DNA of 6,532 bases from an uncultured Clostridium sp. (GCA_946008205.1 CAMGAZ010000084.1:1-6532), one strand, 5' to 3'. Positions 1 through 5,966 are shown, counted from the first letter of the stretch. Program-made: numbers and translations. Notes: generated by a model not told the origin, from the letters alone.

Positions 1-935
1 TTGATGTACTATGATCATTTGCACAAGTTGCAGAAGATTTAAATTATTGCATGCCACAAGTAGATAATAGTGGAGTTATAGACATAAAAGATGGAAGACA
101 TCCTGTAATTGAGAAAATGCTTCCAAGTGGTGCTTTTGTAGCAAATAATACCTATCTAGATAAAGATGGAAATAGATTATCTATTATAACAGGACCTAAT
201 ATGGCGGGAAAATCTACTTATATGAGACAGGTTGCATTAATAACTTTAATGGCACAAATAGGAAGTTTTGTGCCTGCAACATCAGCACATATTGGAGTAG
301 TCGATAAAATATTTACAAGAGTTGGTGCATCAGATGACTTAAGCATGGGACAAAGCACTTTCATGGTGGAAATGATGGAAGTTGCAAACATTTTAAAAGA
401 GGCAACATCAAATAGCTTAGTTGTACTAGATGAAATTGGAAGAGGAACATCAACATATGATGGACTTTCTATAGCATGGGCAGTAGCAGAATACATTGCC
501 AACAAAGAAAAATGCGGTGCGAAAACTTTATTTGCAACACATTATCACGAGCTAACACAACTTGAAGATACTTTAGAAGGCGTAAAAAATTATTCTATAG
601 CAGTTAAAGAAAAAGGAGAAGACATAATCTTTTTGAGAAAAATAGTTAATGGAGGAACTGATGAGAGCTATGGCGTACATGTTGCAAAACTTGCTGGAGT
701 TCCAAAGGTAGTTACTCAAAGAGCAAATGAAATACTAAAAAAGATAGAAAGAAAAAATGTTTTAGTTAACAAGAATTCAGAAAAAGAGAATAAAAAGCAA
801 GTTGATGGACAATTAGATATGTACAACTTTAAATTGGCAGAGATTGCTCATGAATTAGATAAAGTCAATATAAATGAACTAACACCAATAGATGCACTAA
901 ATACACTTGTAAAAATAAAAGAAGAACTTAAGTAA
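1..935 (+). CDS. mutS: DNA mismatch repair ATPase MutS, C-terminal part (5' end outside window; in-frame TGA at 12-14)
   Basis: This is the ATPase and dimerisation end of MutS, which binds mismatches and passes the signal on by ATP-driven sliding. Numbering from the Met codon at 51, Walker A GPNMAGKST is residues 48-56. The signature FTRVGASDDLSMGQSTF follows, then Walker B LDEIGRGTSTYDG (Asp-Glu at nt 429-434), the FATHYHEL switch, and the helix-turn-helix segment ESYGVHVAKLAGVP. The end, ELTPIDALNTL, is typical of clostridial MutS1 rather than MutS2, which carries a Smr domain. Homology clearly continues upstream of 51: codons 3-50 read DVL-stop-SFAQVAEDLNYC, matching the usual DVLxSFA segment, so Met51 is not the true start. 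The TGA at 12-14 sits inside that conserved segment and could be a nonsense mutation or a read error (TGT/TGC Cys to TGA). The mismatch-binding domains are outside the window. mutL does not follow, unlike in many Firmicutes. Confidence 0.95.
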
Positions 936-1033
936 ACTTTAGTTAAAATTCAACAAATAGAACTCTAGAATATTAATTATTTCCACAAGGAAGAAGCAAA
1001 AACTGTGAATTATAACAGAACAATAAAAAAAGT

Positions 1034-1069
1034 AAAAAAATAGTAGGGATATCCTTGCTATTTTTTTCA
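1034..1069 (+). terminator. Intrinsic terminator after mutS
   Basis: Bases 1034-1048 pair with 1053-1067 around an ATAT loop, giving a 15-bp stem with an A7 run on the 5' side and a T7 run on the 3' side. Two pairs are G-U. The U-tract directly follows the stem core, as in Rho-independent terminators. The A and T runs make it symmetric, so it could also stop transcription on the other strand. It lies about 100 nt past the mutS stop. Confidence 0.8.
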
Positions 1070-1082
1070 TTCTAGTGTAAAA

Positions 1083-1097
1083 TGTTATAAGTATAAT
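1083..1097 (+). promoter_or_regulatory. Likely sigma-A promoter of the five-gene run
   Basis: A perfect -10 hexamer TATAAT lies at 1092-1097, and an overlapping extended -10 form, TGT followed by TATAAG, at 1083-1091. No good -35 hexamer is visible at 16-18 bp upstream (best match 2 of 6), so the extended -10 may carry it. Placement between the mutS terminator and the first gene supports the call. Expected start of transcription is around 1098-1105, giving a leader of about 40 nt. Confidence 0.5.
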
Positions 1098-1144
1098 ATT
1101 TTACAGAAAATAAGAGAAAATAAATTAAAGAAAGGGATAATTAT

Positions 1145-1546
1145 ATGAAAAAAGTAATAGCAATCATATCTATTTTATTTTGCTTAATAGGTTGCTCATC
1201 TGTATATGCAGTAGAACAAGTGAGTGAAGTTCCTCAAGATACAGCAGGCAAACTAATCGAAATAAAAGATAAAGAATTAAAAACTTTACAAGAATATAAA
1301 GATGCGTATGGATCAGATACATATGCATTTACAGCATATTTGCTAAACAGAATAAGAATTTATAGTATACCTTTTGGCTTTATATCCATTATAATAGCAG
1401 CTATTTATCAATATATAATGGGCTTAAAAAAATTGGATGTAAGAAACAAAGGATTTGCATTAATGATTGCAAGCATTACAATAGTTGTAATATGTCAAGT
1501 GTTACCACTTGTATTTGCAATAGTAGTAAAAGGTTGGAGGGGTTAA
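1145..1546 (+). CDS. Small exported or membrane protein with signal peptide and two membrane helices; VirB2/TrbC-like outline
   Basis: I cannot assign a family with certainty. Residues 1-22 form a signal peptide: MKK, a hydrophobic core, then either a lipobox (Leu14-Ile15-Gly16-Cys17) or a signal peptidase I site (Val20-Tyr21-Ala22). A charged, helix-prone segment follows (about 24-60). Two hydrophobic helices lie at about 72-93 and 103-128, joined by a basic loop (LKKLDVRNKG). Cleavable leader, two closely spaced helices and positive loop resemble VirB2/TrbC pilin-like subunits of type IV secretion systems, but no diagnostic motif confirms this. The start is well set: AAAGGG at 1131-1136 lies 8 nt before the ATG. 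It is the first gene of the run, 4 nt before the TadZ-like gene, whose ribosome site (GGAGG, 1536-1540) lies inside this gene's last codons. An accessory membrane partner of that protein is the simplest inference. Confidence 0.75.
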   Translation: MKKVIAIISILFCLIGCSSVYAVEQVSEVPQDTAGKLIEIKDKELKTLQEYKDAYGSDTYAFTAYLLNRIRIYSIPFGFISIIIAAIYQYIMGLKKLDVRNKGFALMIASITIVVICQVLPLVFAIVVKGWRG

Positions 1547-1550
1547 ACTA

Positions 1551-4013
1551 ATGAAGGTTTTATTCGCAGTAAATAATGAAAAGATTTCAGAGGCAATTAT
1601 AAAAAAATATCAAACAATGTACAAAGAAATAATTTCATGGAAAAATGTTTATTTTTTCAACGCGATAATAAAAGAATTACAAAAGGATAAATCGTATGAC
1701 AGAATAGTCATAGGAGAAGATTTGGAACCTTATGCAAACAACAATTACGAGGTTATAGACAATTTTCTATTTGACAAGTTGGATAGTATAAGCGATGAAG
1801 CTTCTAATAGTAGGGAAGGGGATATTCCTATAATTCTTATAGCAACTGACAGAAGAGAAAAAGGAGAAAATCTCCTAGTTAAGTTGTTTGGAATTGGAAT
1901 CTACAATGTACTTCTAGGACAAGATAGGAAAATTGATAATGTATGTAAGCTTATTTATCAACCTCGTACAAAAAAAGAAGCCAAAGTGTATTATAGAATT
2001 GAATCAGATGATGTTGAATATCAATCAGTAGATCCCGATAGTGTTAGCGAAACAGAGATTCAAAATATAATTAGGCACTATAGAAAGCTTGGTAAAGATG
2101 AAACTAAATATGTCGAAAGCTTTAATGATATAGCAGAGCAGTATACTGATACTCAATTAAAACTAATAACTAAGTTTCTACCTCTAAACGTTAGAGCAGT
2201 ATTAGAAGAAAAATGCCCTAAATATCAACAAGTAATGATAGGAAGCGTTAAAGGGCAAATCTCTGCACAAGCAAAAACAGAAAAAAGATACACTGCTAGA
2301 GATATACAGAGTCAAAATGTCAATAAAATAGATTTGATTGACAGAGAGTTAAAAAAGGCTAAATTAACAAAACCAGTAGTAATCCCATCTACTATCAATA
2401 TGCAAGACGTAAAAAAAGCATATGATAACACCGAACAGGTAAATAATGAAAAAAACAGTATTAATATAATGGAGCCTGAAAGACAACTAAAAGAAAATAT
2501 CATTCCTGAAAACATAATGAATTCAATTATTGAAGCAGAAGAGAATGAAAATGTTGATAAAGCAAAGAAGGGTAGAGGAAGACCTAGAAAAGAAAAAGCT
2601 CCAGAAGAATTGGCAACTGAAGCAAATAAAGTAAAAAAAGGTAGAGGAAGACCTAAAAAAGCAACAAATCAGTTAGAACCAAGCACGTTAGAACCAAGCA
2701 CGGAAAATACAACTGATGATATTGACTTATTTAACTTGCCAACTAGTGATACTCAGGACGCAAGAGAAACAATACCAGAAGAAAGTACAACACTACCGGG
2801 ATTAGATGACGAATTTTCTTTGCCAGGAATGAATGATCTTAAAGAAGATAAAACAATATCAAATAACACAATGGAGAATGAATTTTTTGATAATAATTTC
2901 TTCGATAATGACTTATCTTTAAACGAACTGCCAGGTATGGAGAATTTTGATAATAATCAAGTTAATCAACATAGTAATGTTCAAAATAATAGTGGTTATA
3001 CTGGTAACGAGTATGCAAACACTCAATATAACCAGAATATTAGTAACACATATGACAGAAAACCAGAAAACACTATTAGTAATAAGCCAATAGAAACTCA
3101 AAATACTGTAAACAACAATTTATCAAATTTAATAACAGGAGAGAAAAAAATAGTTGCTTTTGTAGGAACTTCAAAAAATGGAACATCATTCCTAGTAAAC
3201 AACTTAGCTGCAAATCTATCTGGAAAAGGAATTAGTACAGCTATTTTAGACCTTACCAAGAATAAAAATGCTTATTATATTTATACACTAAATGAAGATA
3301 CATTAAGAGAAAAATCTTTTAAATGCATAGAAGGGCTAAGAAGAGGCGTTGCAGATGGAATACAAGTAAACAAAAATCTTACTGTATATACTACTTTACC
3401 AGGTGAAAATCCAAGCTTTGATGATTACAGCAACATACTAGAGACTCTTGTCAAAAACTATACATTAGTATTGTTAGATTGTGACTTTGAAACAAATATC
3501 AATTATTTTGCAAATGCACAAGAAATCTATTTAGTACAAACATATGATATACTTACAATACAACCACTAACAGAATTCTTAAATGAATTAAAGTATAAAA
3601 ATATTTTAGACCAAAATAAACTAAGAATAGTAATAAATAAGACATTAAAACTAAGAAAATTGACAGACCAAATGATTATAGGAGGAATATCTTGCTATAA
3701 TGATCCAGCATCAACATATATAAATACCTTATTTGACAAAGACACAATAAGGTACACAACAATACCTTTTGAAGATCAGACATATGCAAGATACCTAGAA
3801 AGATTAGTTGATTGTGAAATATCGTTAAATGGATATTCTAAAATATTTTTAGATGCATTAGACAAACTAAGCAACATGGTGTATCCATTAATTGCTGGTA
3901 AGGTTAAATATCCACAAGCTCAAAATTATAACGACTATAATAGAAAAAATACTAACACAACATTTAACAGTAATATGAATGCGACTTTAAACAAAATGAG
4001 AAATAATTTTTAG
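1551..4013 (+). CDS. TadZ/CpaE-like protein: receiver-like domain, two AT-hooks, disordered linker, degenerate ParA/MinD-type ATPase
   Basis: Residues 1-136 alternate strands and helices as in a response-regulator receiver. The phospho-acceptor position after strand 3 (DRIVIG, 50-55) is Gly, strand 1 ends in Asn-Asn, and the strand-5 Lys is absent, as in the atypical receivers of TadZ/CpaE. Residues 140-270 are mostly helical. Two AT-hooks follow (GRGRPRK 341-347, GRGRPKK 364-370), then an Asn/Glu-rich, probably disordered linker to about 525. Residues 533-785 look like a ParA/MinD fold: P-loop GTSKNGTS at 539-546, strand with Asp567 in the Walker A' position, Walker B LVLLDCD (Asp643). The P-loop lacks both lysines of the standard KGGxGKT pattern. 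TadZ proteins bind nucleotide and mark the cell pole for pilus assembly; the same role here is inference. At 820 residues it is about twice the usual TadZ length, mainly because of the linker. GGAGG (1536-1540) supports the start. Alternatives are a divergent MinD-like or chromosome-associated protein. Confidence 0.8.
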   Translation: MKVLFAVNNEKISEAIIKKYQTMYKEIISWKNVYFFNAIIKELQKDKSYDRIVIGEDLEPYANNNYEVIDNFLFDKLDSISDEASNSREGDIPIILIATDRREKGENLLVKLFGIGIYNVLLGQDRKIDNVCKLIYQPRTKKEAKVYYRIESDDVEYQSVDPDSVSETEIQNIIRHYRKLGKDETKYVESFNDIAEQYTDTQLKLITKFLPLNVRAVLEEKCPKYQQVMIGSVKGQISAQAKTEKRYTARDIQSQNVNKIDLIDRELKKAKLTKPVVIPSTINMQDVKKAYDNTEQVNNEKNSINIMEPERQLKENIIPENIMNSIIEAEENENVDKAKKGRGRPRKEKAPEELATEANKVKKGRGRPKKATNQLEPSTLEPSTENTTDDIDLFNLPTSDTQDARETIPEESTTLPGLDDEFSLPGMNDLKEDKTISNNTMENEFFDNNFFDNDLSLNELPGMENFDNNQVNQHSNVQNNSGYTGNEYANTQYNQNISNTYDRKPENTISNKPIETQNTVNNNLSNLITGEKKIVAFVGTSKNGTSFLVNNLAANLSGKGISTAILDLTKNKNAYYIYTLNEDTLREKSFKCIEGLRRGVADGIQVNKNLTVYTTLPGENPSFDDYSNILETLVKNYTLVLLDCDFETNINYFANAQEIYLVQTYDILTIQPLTEFLNELKYKNILDQNKLRIVINKTLKLRKLTDQMIIGGISCYNDPASTYINTLFDKDTIRYTTIPFEDQTYARYLERLVDCEISLNGYSKIFLDALDKLSNMVYPLIAGKVKYPQAQNYNDYNRKNTNTTFNSNMNATLNKMRNNF
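2571..2655 (+). repeat. Repeated AT-hook coding unit, two copies 69 bp apart
   Basis: The 16 bases at 2571-2586 recur exactly at 2640-2655. Both encode GRGRP plus the start of a basic residue, flanked by Lys codons. The 69-bp period is 23 codons. The RGRP core with basic flanks is the classical AT-hook that inserts into the minor groove of AT-rich DNA. Identity at the DNA level suggests a fairly recent internal duplication or strong selection. Confidence 0.75.
2673..2702 (+). repeat. Perfect 15-bp tandem duplication (LEPST x2) in the TadZ-like gene
   Basis: TTAGAACCAAGCACG occurs twice back to back (2673-2687, 2688-2702), encoding residues 375-379 and 380-384 as LEPST-LEPST. The repeat keeps the frame and lies at the start of the disordered linker just after the second AT-hook. 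Such units change copy number by slippage, so linker length could vary between strains. Confidence 0.9.
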
Positions 4014-4025
4014 AAATAACAAAAT

Positions 4026-4033
4026 GAGGTGAT
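4026..4033 (+). promoter_or_regulatory. Strong ribosome binding site fixing the start of the GAF/GGDEF-like gene at 4041
   Basis: GAGGTGAT at 4026-4033 matches eight bases of the complement of the 16S 3' end and lies 7 nt before the ATG at 4041. An in-frame GTG at 4029 lies inside this site, so it cannot be the start served by it. The shorter start is therefore preferred. Confidence 0.85.
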
Positions 4034-4040
4034 ACTTTCG

Positions 4041-5129
4041 ATGACAATAATAATTATTATATTGCTTGTAGCAATTATTATGGGACTAATGCTTTATAAT
4101 ATGTCAATTCATAAAAAAATAGATGCATTTAAAAATATTAATCAGCAAATTACGAGTTTAAATGTATTGCAGGATTTCATGAATACTATTAGTGAAACAT
4201 CAAGTGCAGATGAAAAACTAAAGAGAATAAATGAAATTTTAATAGAAAAGTATAATATAAAATATTCCACTATTGTAGTCTATAATGGAGCTGAATTTAT
4301 GATAAAAGCATCCAATGTTTCAGAGAAACATTGGGATGCACTAAAAAACTTGCAAAATGAACATGTAATTAAAGACAGCATAGAGACAGGAATACCAAAA
4401 TATATTACAGTAGAAAAAGAAGGCGAAAAGTTGCCTTATCAAAAAATGGAATTTGGTAGAGCAAAAGCTGCAATGTTCTTCCCATTATATATTGATAATG
4501 TATATATAGGATATTGGATAATTGAAGGAAGCATGCCACACGAATTTGATAATGTTGATACAACTATTTTAGAAGTTGTAAAAAATAATATAGTATCAGT
4601 TCTTAAAACAATTGACAATCAATCAACTATCGAAAAGATAGTAAAAGACGATAAATATTCAGAGCTTAAAACAGCAGAATTTCTATTTGCAGAAGGCAAA
4701 AAGACGATTGACAAATATACAACATCTACGGTTTGCTTATTTAAAATAACAAATTTAGTGGAAGTTAATGAAAAAGTAAGCAGGAAAACTGGAGATAATC
4801 TAATAACACAAGTTTGCAGAAACATAAAACAAGACCTGTCAGATGAATACTTATTTGTGAGATATATGGGGCCTAAATTTGCTATAGTTTTCTCAGGAGT
4901 GGAATTGCAAGCAGTGGAAGAGTTCATGAAAAGCGTAAAGGAAAAAATAGAAAAAATAAAAGTTCCTGCTGCTGAAGACTATACTGGGGAATATGCAGAA
5001 GTGTCACCAAAATTAAATATAGCATTAGCTAGATATTATAAGGGAACTGCTTTAGTAGGAGTCACCAAAAAACTAGAAGAATATTTAGATACAGCGGATC
5101 CTTTAGAAAATAATATAAATTATTTATAG
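4041..5129 (+). CDS. Membrane-anchored GAF protein with degenerate (probably inactive) GGDEF domain
   Basis: With the start at 4041 the protein has 362 residues. Residues 2-19 are one very hydrophobic helix (five Ile in a row) and act as a membrane anchor. Residues 20-55 are likely a coiled or linker helix. A GAF-like sensor domain spans about 30-195; its end shows the typical pattern of a PLYIDNVYIGYWIIE strand pair and a final helix. Residues 205-350 resemble a GGDEF domain: the helix with ..VNEKVSRKTGDNLITQV is followed by RYMGPKF (274-280) where active enzymes have RxGGDEF. Loss of the Asp/Glu metal-binding residues argues against cyclic di-GMP synthesis. Degenerate GGDEF domains are known to act as nucleotide sensors or protein-binding modules. 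It lies 27 nt after the TadZ-like gene and its stop overlaps the ribosome site of ireB, so a shared transcript is likely. The GAF ligand cannot be predicted. Confidence 0.8.
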   Translation: MTIIIIILLVAIIMGLMLYNMSIHKKIDAFKNINQQITSLNVLQDFMNTISETSSADEKLKRINEILIEKYNIKYSTIVVYNGAEFMIKASNVSEKHWDALKNLQNEHVIKDSIETGIPKYITVEKEGEKLPYQKMEFGRAKAAMFFPLYIDNVYIGYWIIEGSMPHEFDNVDTTILEVVKNNIVSVLKTIDNQSTIEKIVKDDKYSELKTAEFLFAEGKKTIDKYTTSTVCLFKITNLVEVNEKVSRKTGDNLITQVCRNIKQDLSDEYLFVRYMGPKFAIVFSGVELQAVEEFMKSVKEKIEKIKVPAAEDYTGEYAEVSPKLNIALARYYKGTALVGVTKKLEEYLDTADPLENNINYL

Positions 5130-5139
5130 GAGGTTTTAT

Positions 5140-5394
5140 ATGGTTACAGATGAGACAGTTAGTTACAACGTTGAAAAAGAAAAAAATGCAAAGACAAAAG
5201 AAATCTTAAAATCAGTTTATGAAGCTTTAACAGAAAAAGGTTATAATCCAATTAACCAAATTGTTGGATATATACTTTCAGGAGATCCAACATACATAAC
5301 AAGTCATAACAATGCTAGAAATCTAATAAGACAAATTGAAAGAGATGAACTTTTAGAGGAAATGGTAAAAACATATATAGGATTGGACAAGTAA
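5140..5394 (+). CDS. ireB: IreB family regulatory phosphoprotein (UPF0297)
   Basis: At 84 residues, it matches the family's normal length. The core block, GYNPINQIVGYILSGDPTYI followed by TSHNNARNLIRQIERDELLEEMVKTYI, is the family hallmark. The N-terminus MVTDETVSYN keeps the TDET segment; Thr3 and Thr6 correspond to the two threonines phosphorylated by the Ser/Thr kinase IreK in Enterococcus faecalis IreB, a system linked to cephalosporin tolerance and envelope control. The protein is small, cytosolic and dimeric in known cases. AGGAGG at 5128-5133 overlaps the upstream stop codon and lies 6 nt before the ATG, so translation is probably coupled to the GAF/GGDEF-like gene. ireB commonly sits between alaS and ruvX in Firmicutes; here the upstream neighbour is the unusual membrane module instead of alaS. 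No IreK/PrkC-type kinase is visible in the window. Confidence 0.95.
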   Translation: MVTDETVSYNVEKEKNAKTKEILKSVYEALTEKGYNPINQIVGYILSGDPTYITSHNNARNLIRQIERDELLEEMVKTYIGLDK

Positions 5395-5395
5395 T

Positions 5396-5824
5396 ATGAG
5401 AGCGTTAGGAATTGACTATGGAGACGCGAGGGTGGGAATTGCTATTACAGATCCACTAGGTTATACAGCCCAAGGATTAGAAACAATACACCATCAAGGA
5501 AACGATAAAATAATATTAAAGCGTTTGGAAGAAATAATAAATCAGTATAACAACGAAATAAATACATTCGTCGTAGGAATGCCTATAAATATGAATGGAA
5601 CTAAAACGGAAAGAGCAGAAATCACAGAAAAATTTATACACAAACTACAATGCAAATTCAATAAAATAAAAATAGTAAGAATTGATGAAAGACTAACGAC
5701 GGTAGAAGCTCACAAAACAATGAACTTTTTAAATGTTAATAAATATAAAAAAAGAGATATAGTAGATACAATATCGGCAGTTTACATACTAGAATCCTAT
5801 ATGAAAATGAAAAAAGATAAATGA
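5396..5824 (+). CDS. ruvX: RuvX/YqgF family RNase H-fold nuclease (putative Holliday junction resolvase, rRNA maturation)
   Basis: The 142-residue length is normal for the family. The motifs are complete: GIDYGDARVGIAITD at 5-19 with the catalytic-type Asp7, VVGMPINMNGT at 59-69, DERLTTVEA at 97-105 with Glu98, and KKRDIVDTISAVYIL at 118-132 with Asp124. Members have an RNase H fold; E. coli YqgF is tied to 16S pre-rRNA 5' end processing, and others cut Holliday junctions. The ATG is 1 nt after the ireB stop and no clear ribosome site precedes it, so it probably depends on translational coupling with ireB. It is the only complete gene here that ends in TGA, with an in-frame TAA two codons later. 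In many Firmicutes a DUF1292 gene (yrzB) follows; here it does not, and the run ends in a gap before lon. Confidence 0.95.
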   Translation: MRALGIDYGDARVGIAITDPLGYTAQGLETIHHQGNDKIILKRLEEIINQYNNEINTFVVGMPINMNGTKTERAEITEKFIHKLQCKFNKIKIVRIDERLTTVEAHKTMNFLNVNKYKKRDIVDTISAVYILESYMKMKKDK

Positions 5825-5830
5825 ATATAA

Positions 5831-5859
5831 TTGACAAAATTGAAAGATAATAGTATAAA
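5831..5859 (+). promoter_or_regulatory. Consensus-like sigma-A promoter just after ruvX
   Basis: TTGACA at 5831-5836, a 17-bp spacer, and TATAAA at 5854-5859 match the sigma-A consensus at 11 of 12 positions with ideal spacing. It starts 6 bp past the ruvX stop. Transcription would start near 5866. A hairpin with a T-rich 3' arm follows at 5906-5939, so a transcript from here might be only about 75-80 nt, or might read through to lon. Chance matches are commoner in such AT-rich DNA. Confidence 0.45.
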
Positions 5860-5904
5860 TAAAATGATTTTATTTTTGTAGAAATGCAAATTATAAATAA
5901 AATG
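5854..5904 (+). repeat. 13-bp direct repeat TATAAATAAAATG, two copies 38 bp apart
   Basis: The exact 13-mer occurs at 5854-5866 and 5892-5904. The first copy overlaps the -10 of the promoter at 5831-5859. It could be a paired protein site, but the sequence is low in complexity and such repeats arise easily at this base composition. Confidence 0.35.
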
Positions 5905-5905
5905 T

Positions 5906-5942
5906 AAAAAATATGTCAAAAACTCTTGATATATTTTTTATT
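5906..5942 (+). terminator. Hairpin terminator of the five-gene run, or operator over the lon promoter
   Basis: AAAAAATATGTCAA (5906-5919) pairs with TTGATATATTTTTT (5926-5939) around a 6-nt loop, giving a 14-bp stem with one G-U pair and a T6 run at its end. This fits a bidirectional intrinsic terminator for the ruvX transcript, although the stem is weak in G-C pairs. The 3' arm also contains TTGATA, the proposed -35 of lon, so the inverted repeat could instead, or also, be a repressor site. Confidence 0.55.
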
Positions 5943-5953
5943 TATGATATTAT
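5926..5953 (+). promoter_or_regulatory. Likely lon promoter with extended -10
   Basis: TTGATA at 5926-5931, a 16-bp spacer and TATTAT at 5948-5953, with TGA directly before the hexamer, form an extended -10 promoter. Each hexamer matches the consensus at five of six positions. Expected transcription start is about 5960, giving a leader of about 80 nt before lon. The -35 lies in the 3' arm of the hairpin at 5906-5939. I see no full CtsR heptad pair and no CIRCE (HrcA) element. Confidence 0.55.
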
Positions 5954-5966
5954 ATTTAATCAAGAA

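Noticed and set aside
218..505. Open frame on the - strand inside mutS (95 codons)
   Set aside because: It lies fully opposite the conserved MutS ATPase region, has no ribosome site, and its translation shows no recognisable domain.
2312..3101. Two - strand open frames (2312-2515 and 2919-3101) opposite the linker of the TadZ-like gene
   Set aside because: Their hydrophobic translations are the expected complement of Asn/Lys/Glu-rich coding DNA, with no initiation signals.
4043..4064. Near-palindrome of ATA/TAT triplets at the start of the GAF/GGDEF-like gene
   Set aside because: It is explained by the run of Ile codons in the membrane anchor and is not a perfect inverted repeat.
4619..4927. 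Open frame on the - strand within the GAF/GGDEF-like gene (102 codons)
   Set aside because: It is antisense to a domain-bearing gene with good start signals, and low GC gives long chance frames; no supporting motif or ribosome site.
5824..5830. TGA at the ruvX end read as sense, extending the protein to TAA two codons later
   Set aside because: Family length is already complete at the TGA, and there is no sign of TGA use for Trp or Gly in the other complete genes.
5857..5877. AAATAAAA/TTTTATTT hairpin with TGA loop just after ruvX as a terminator
   Set aside because: The stem is 8 bp of A-T only with a 3-nt loop, and it overlaps the -10 and start region of a candidate promoter; the hairpin at 5906-5939 is a better terminator.
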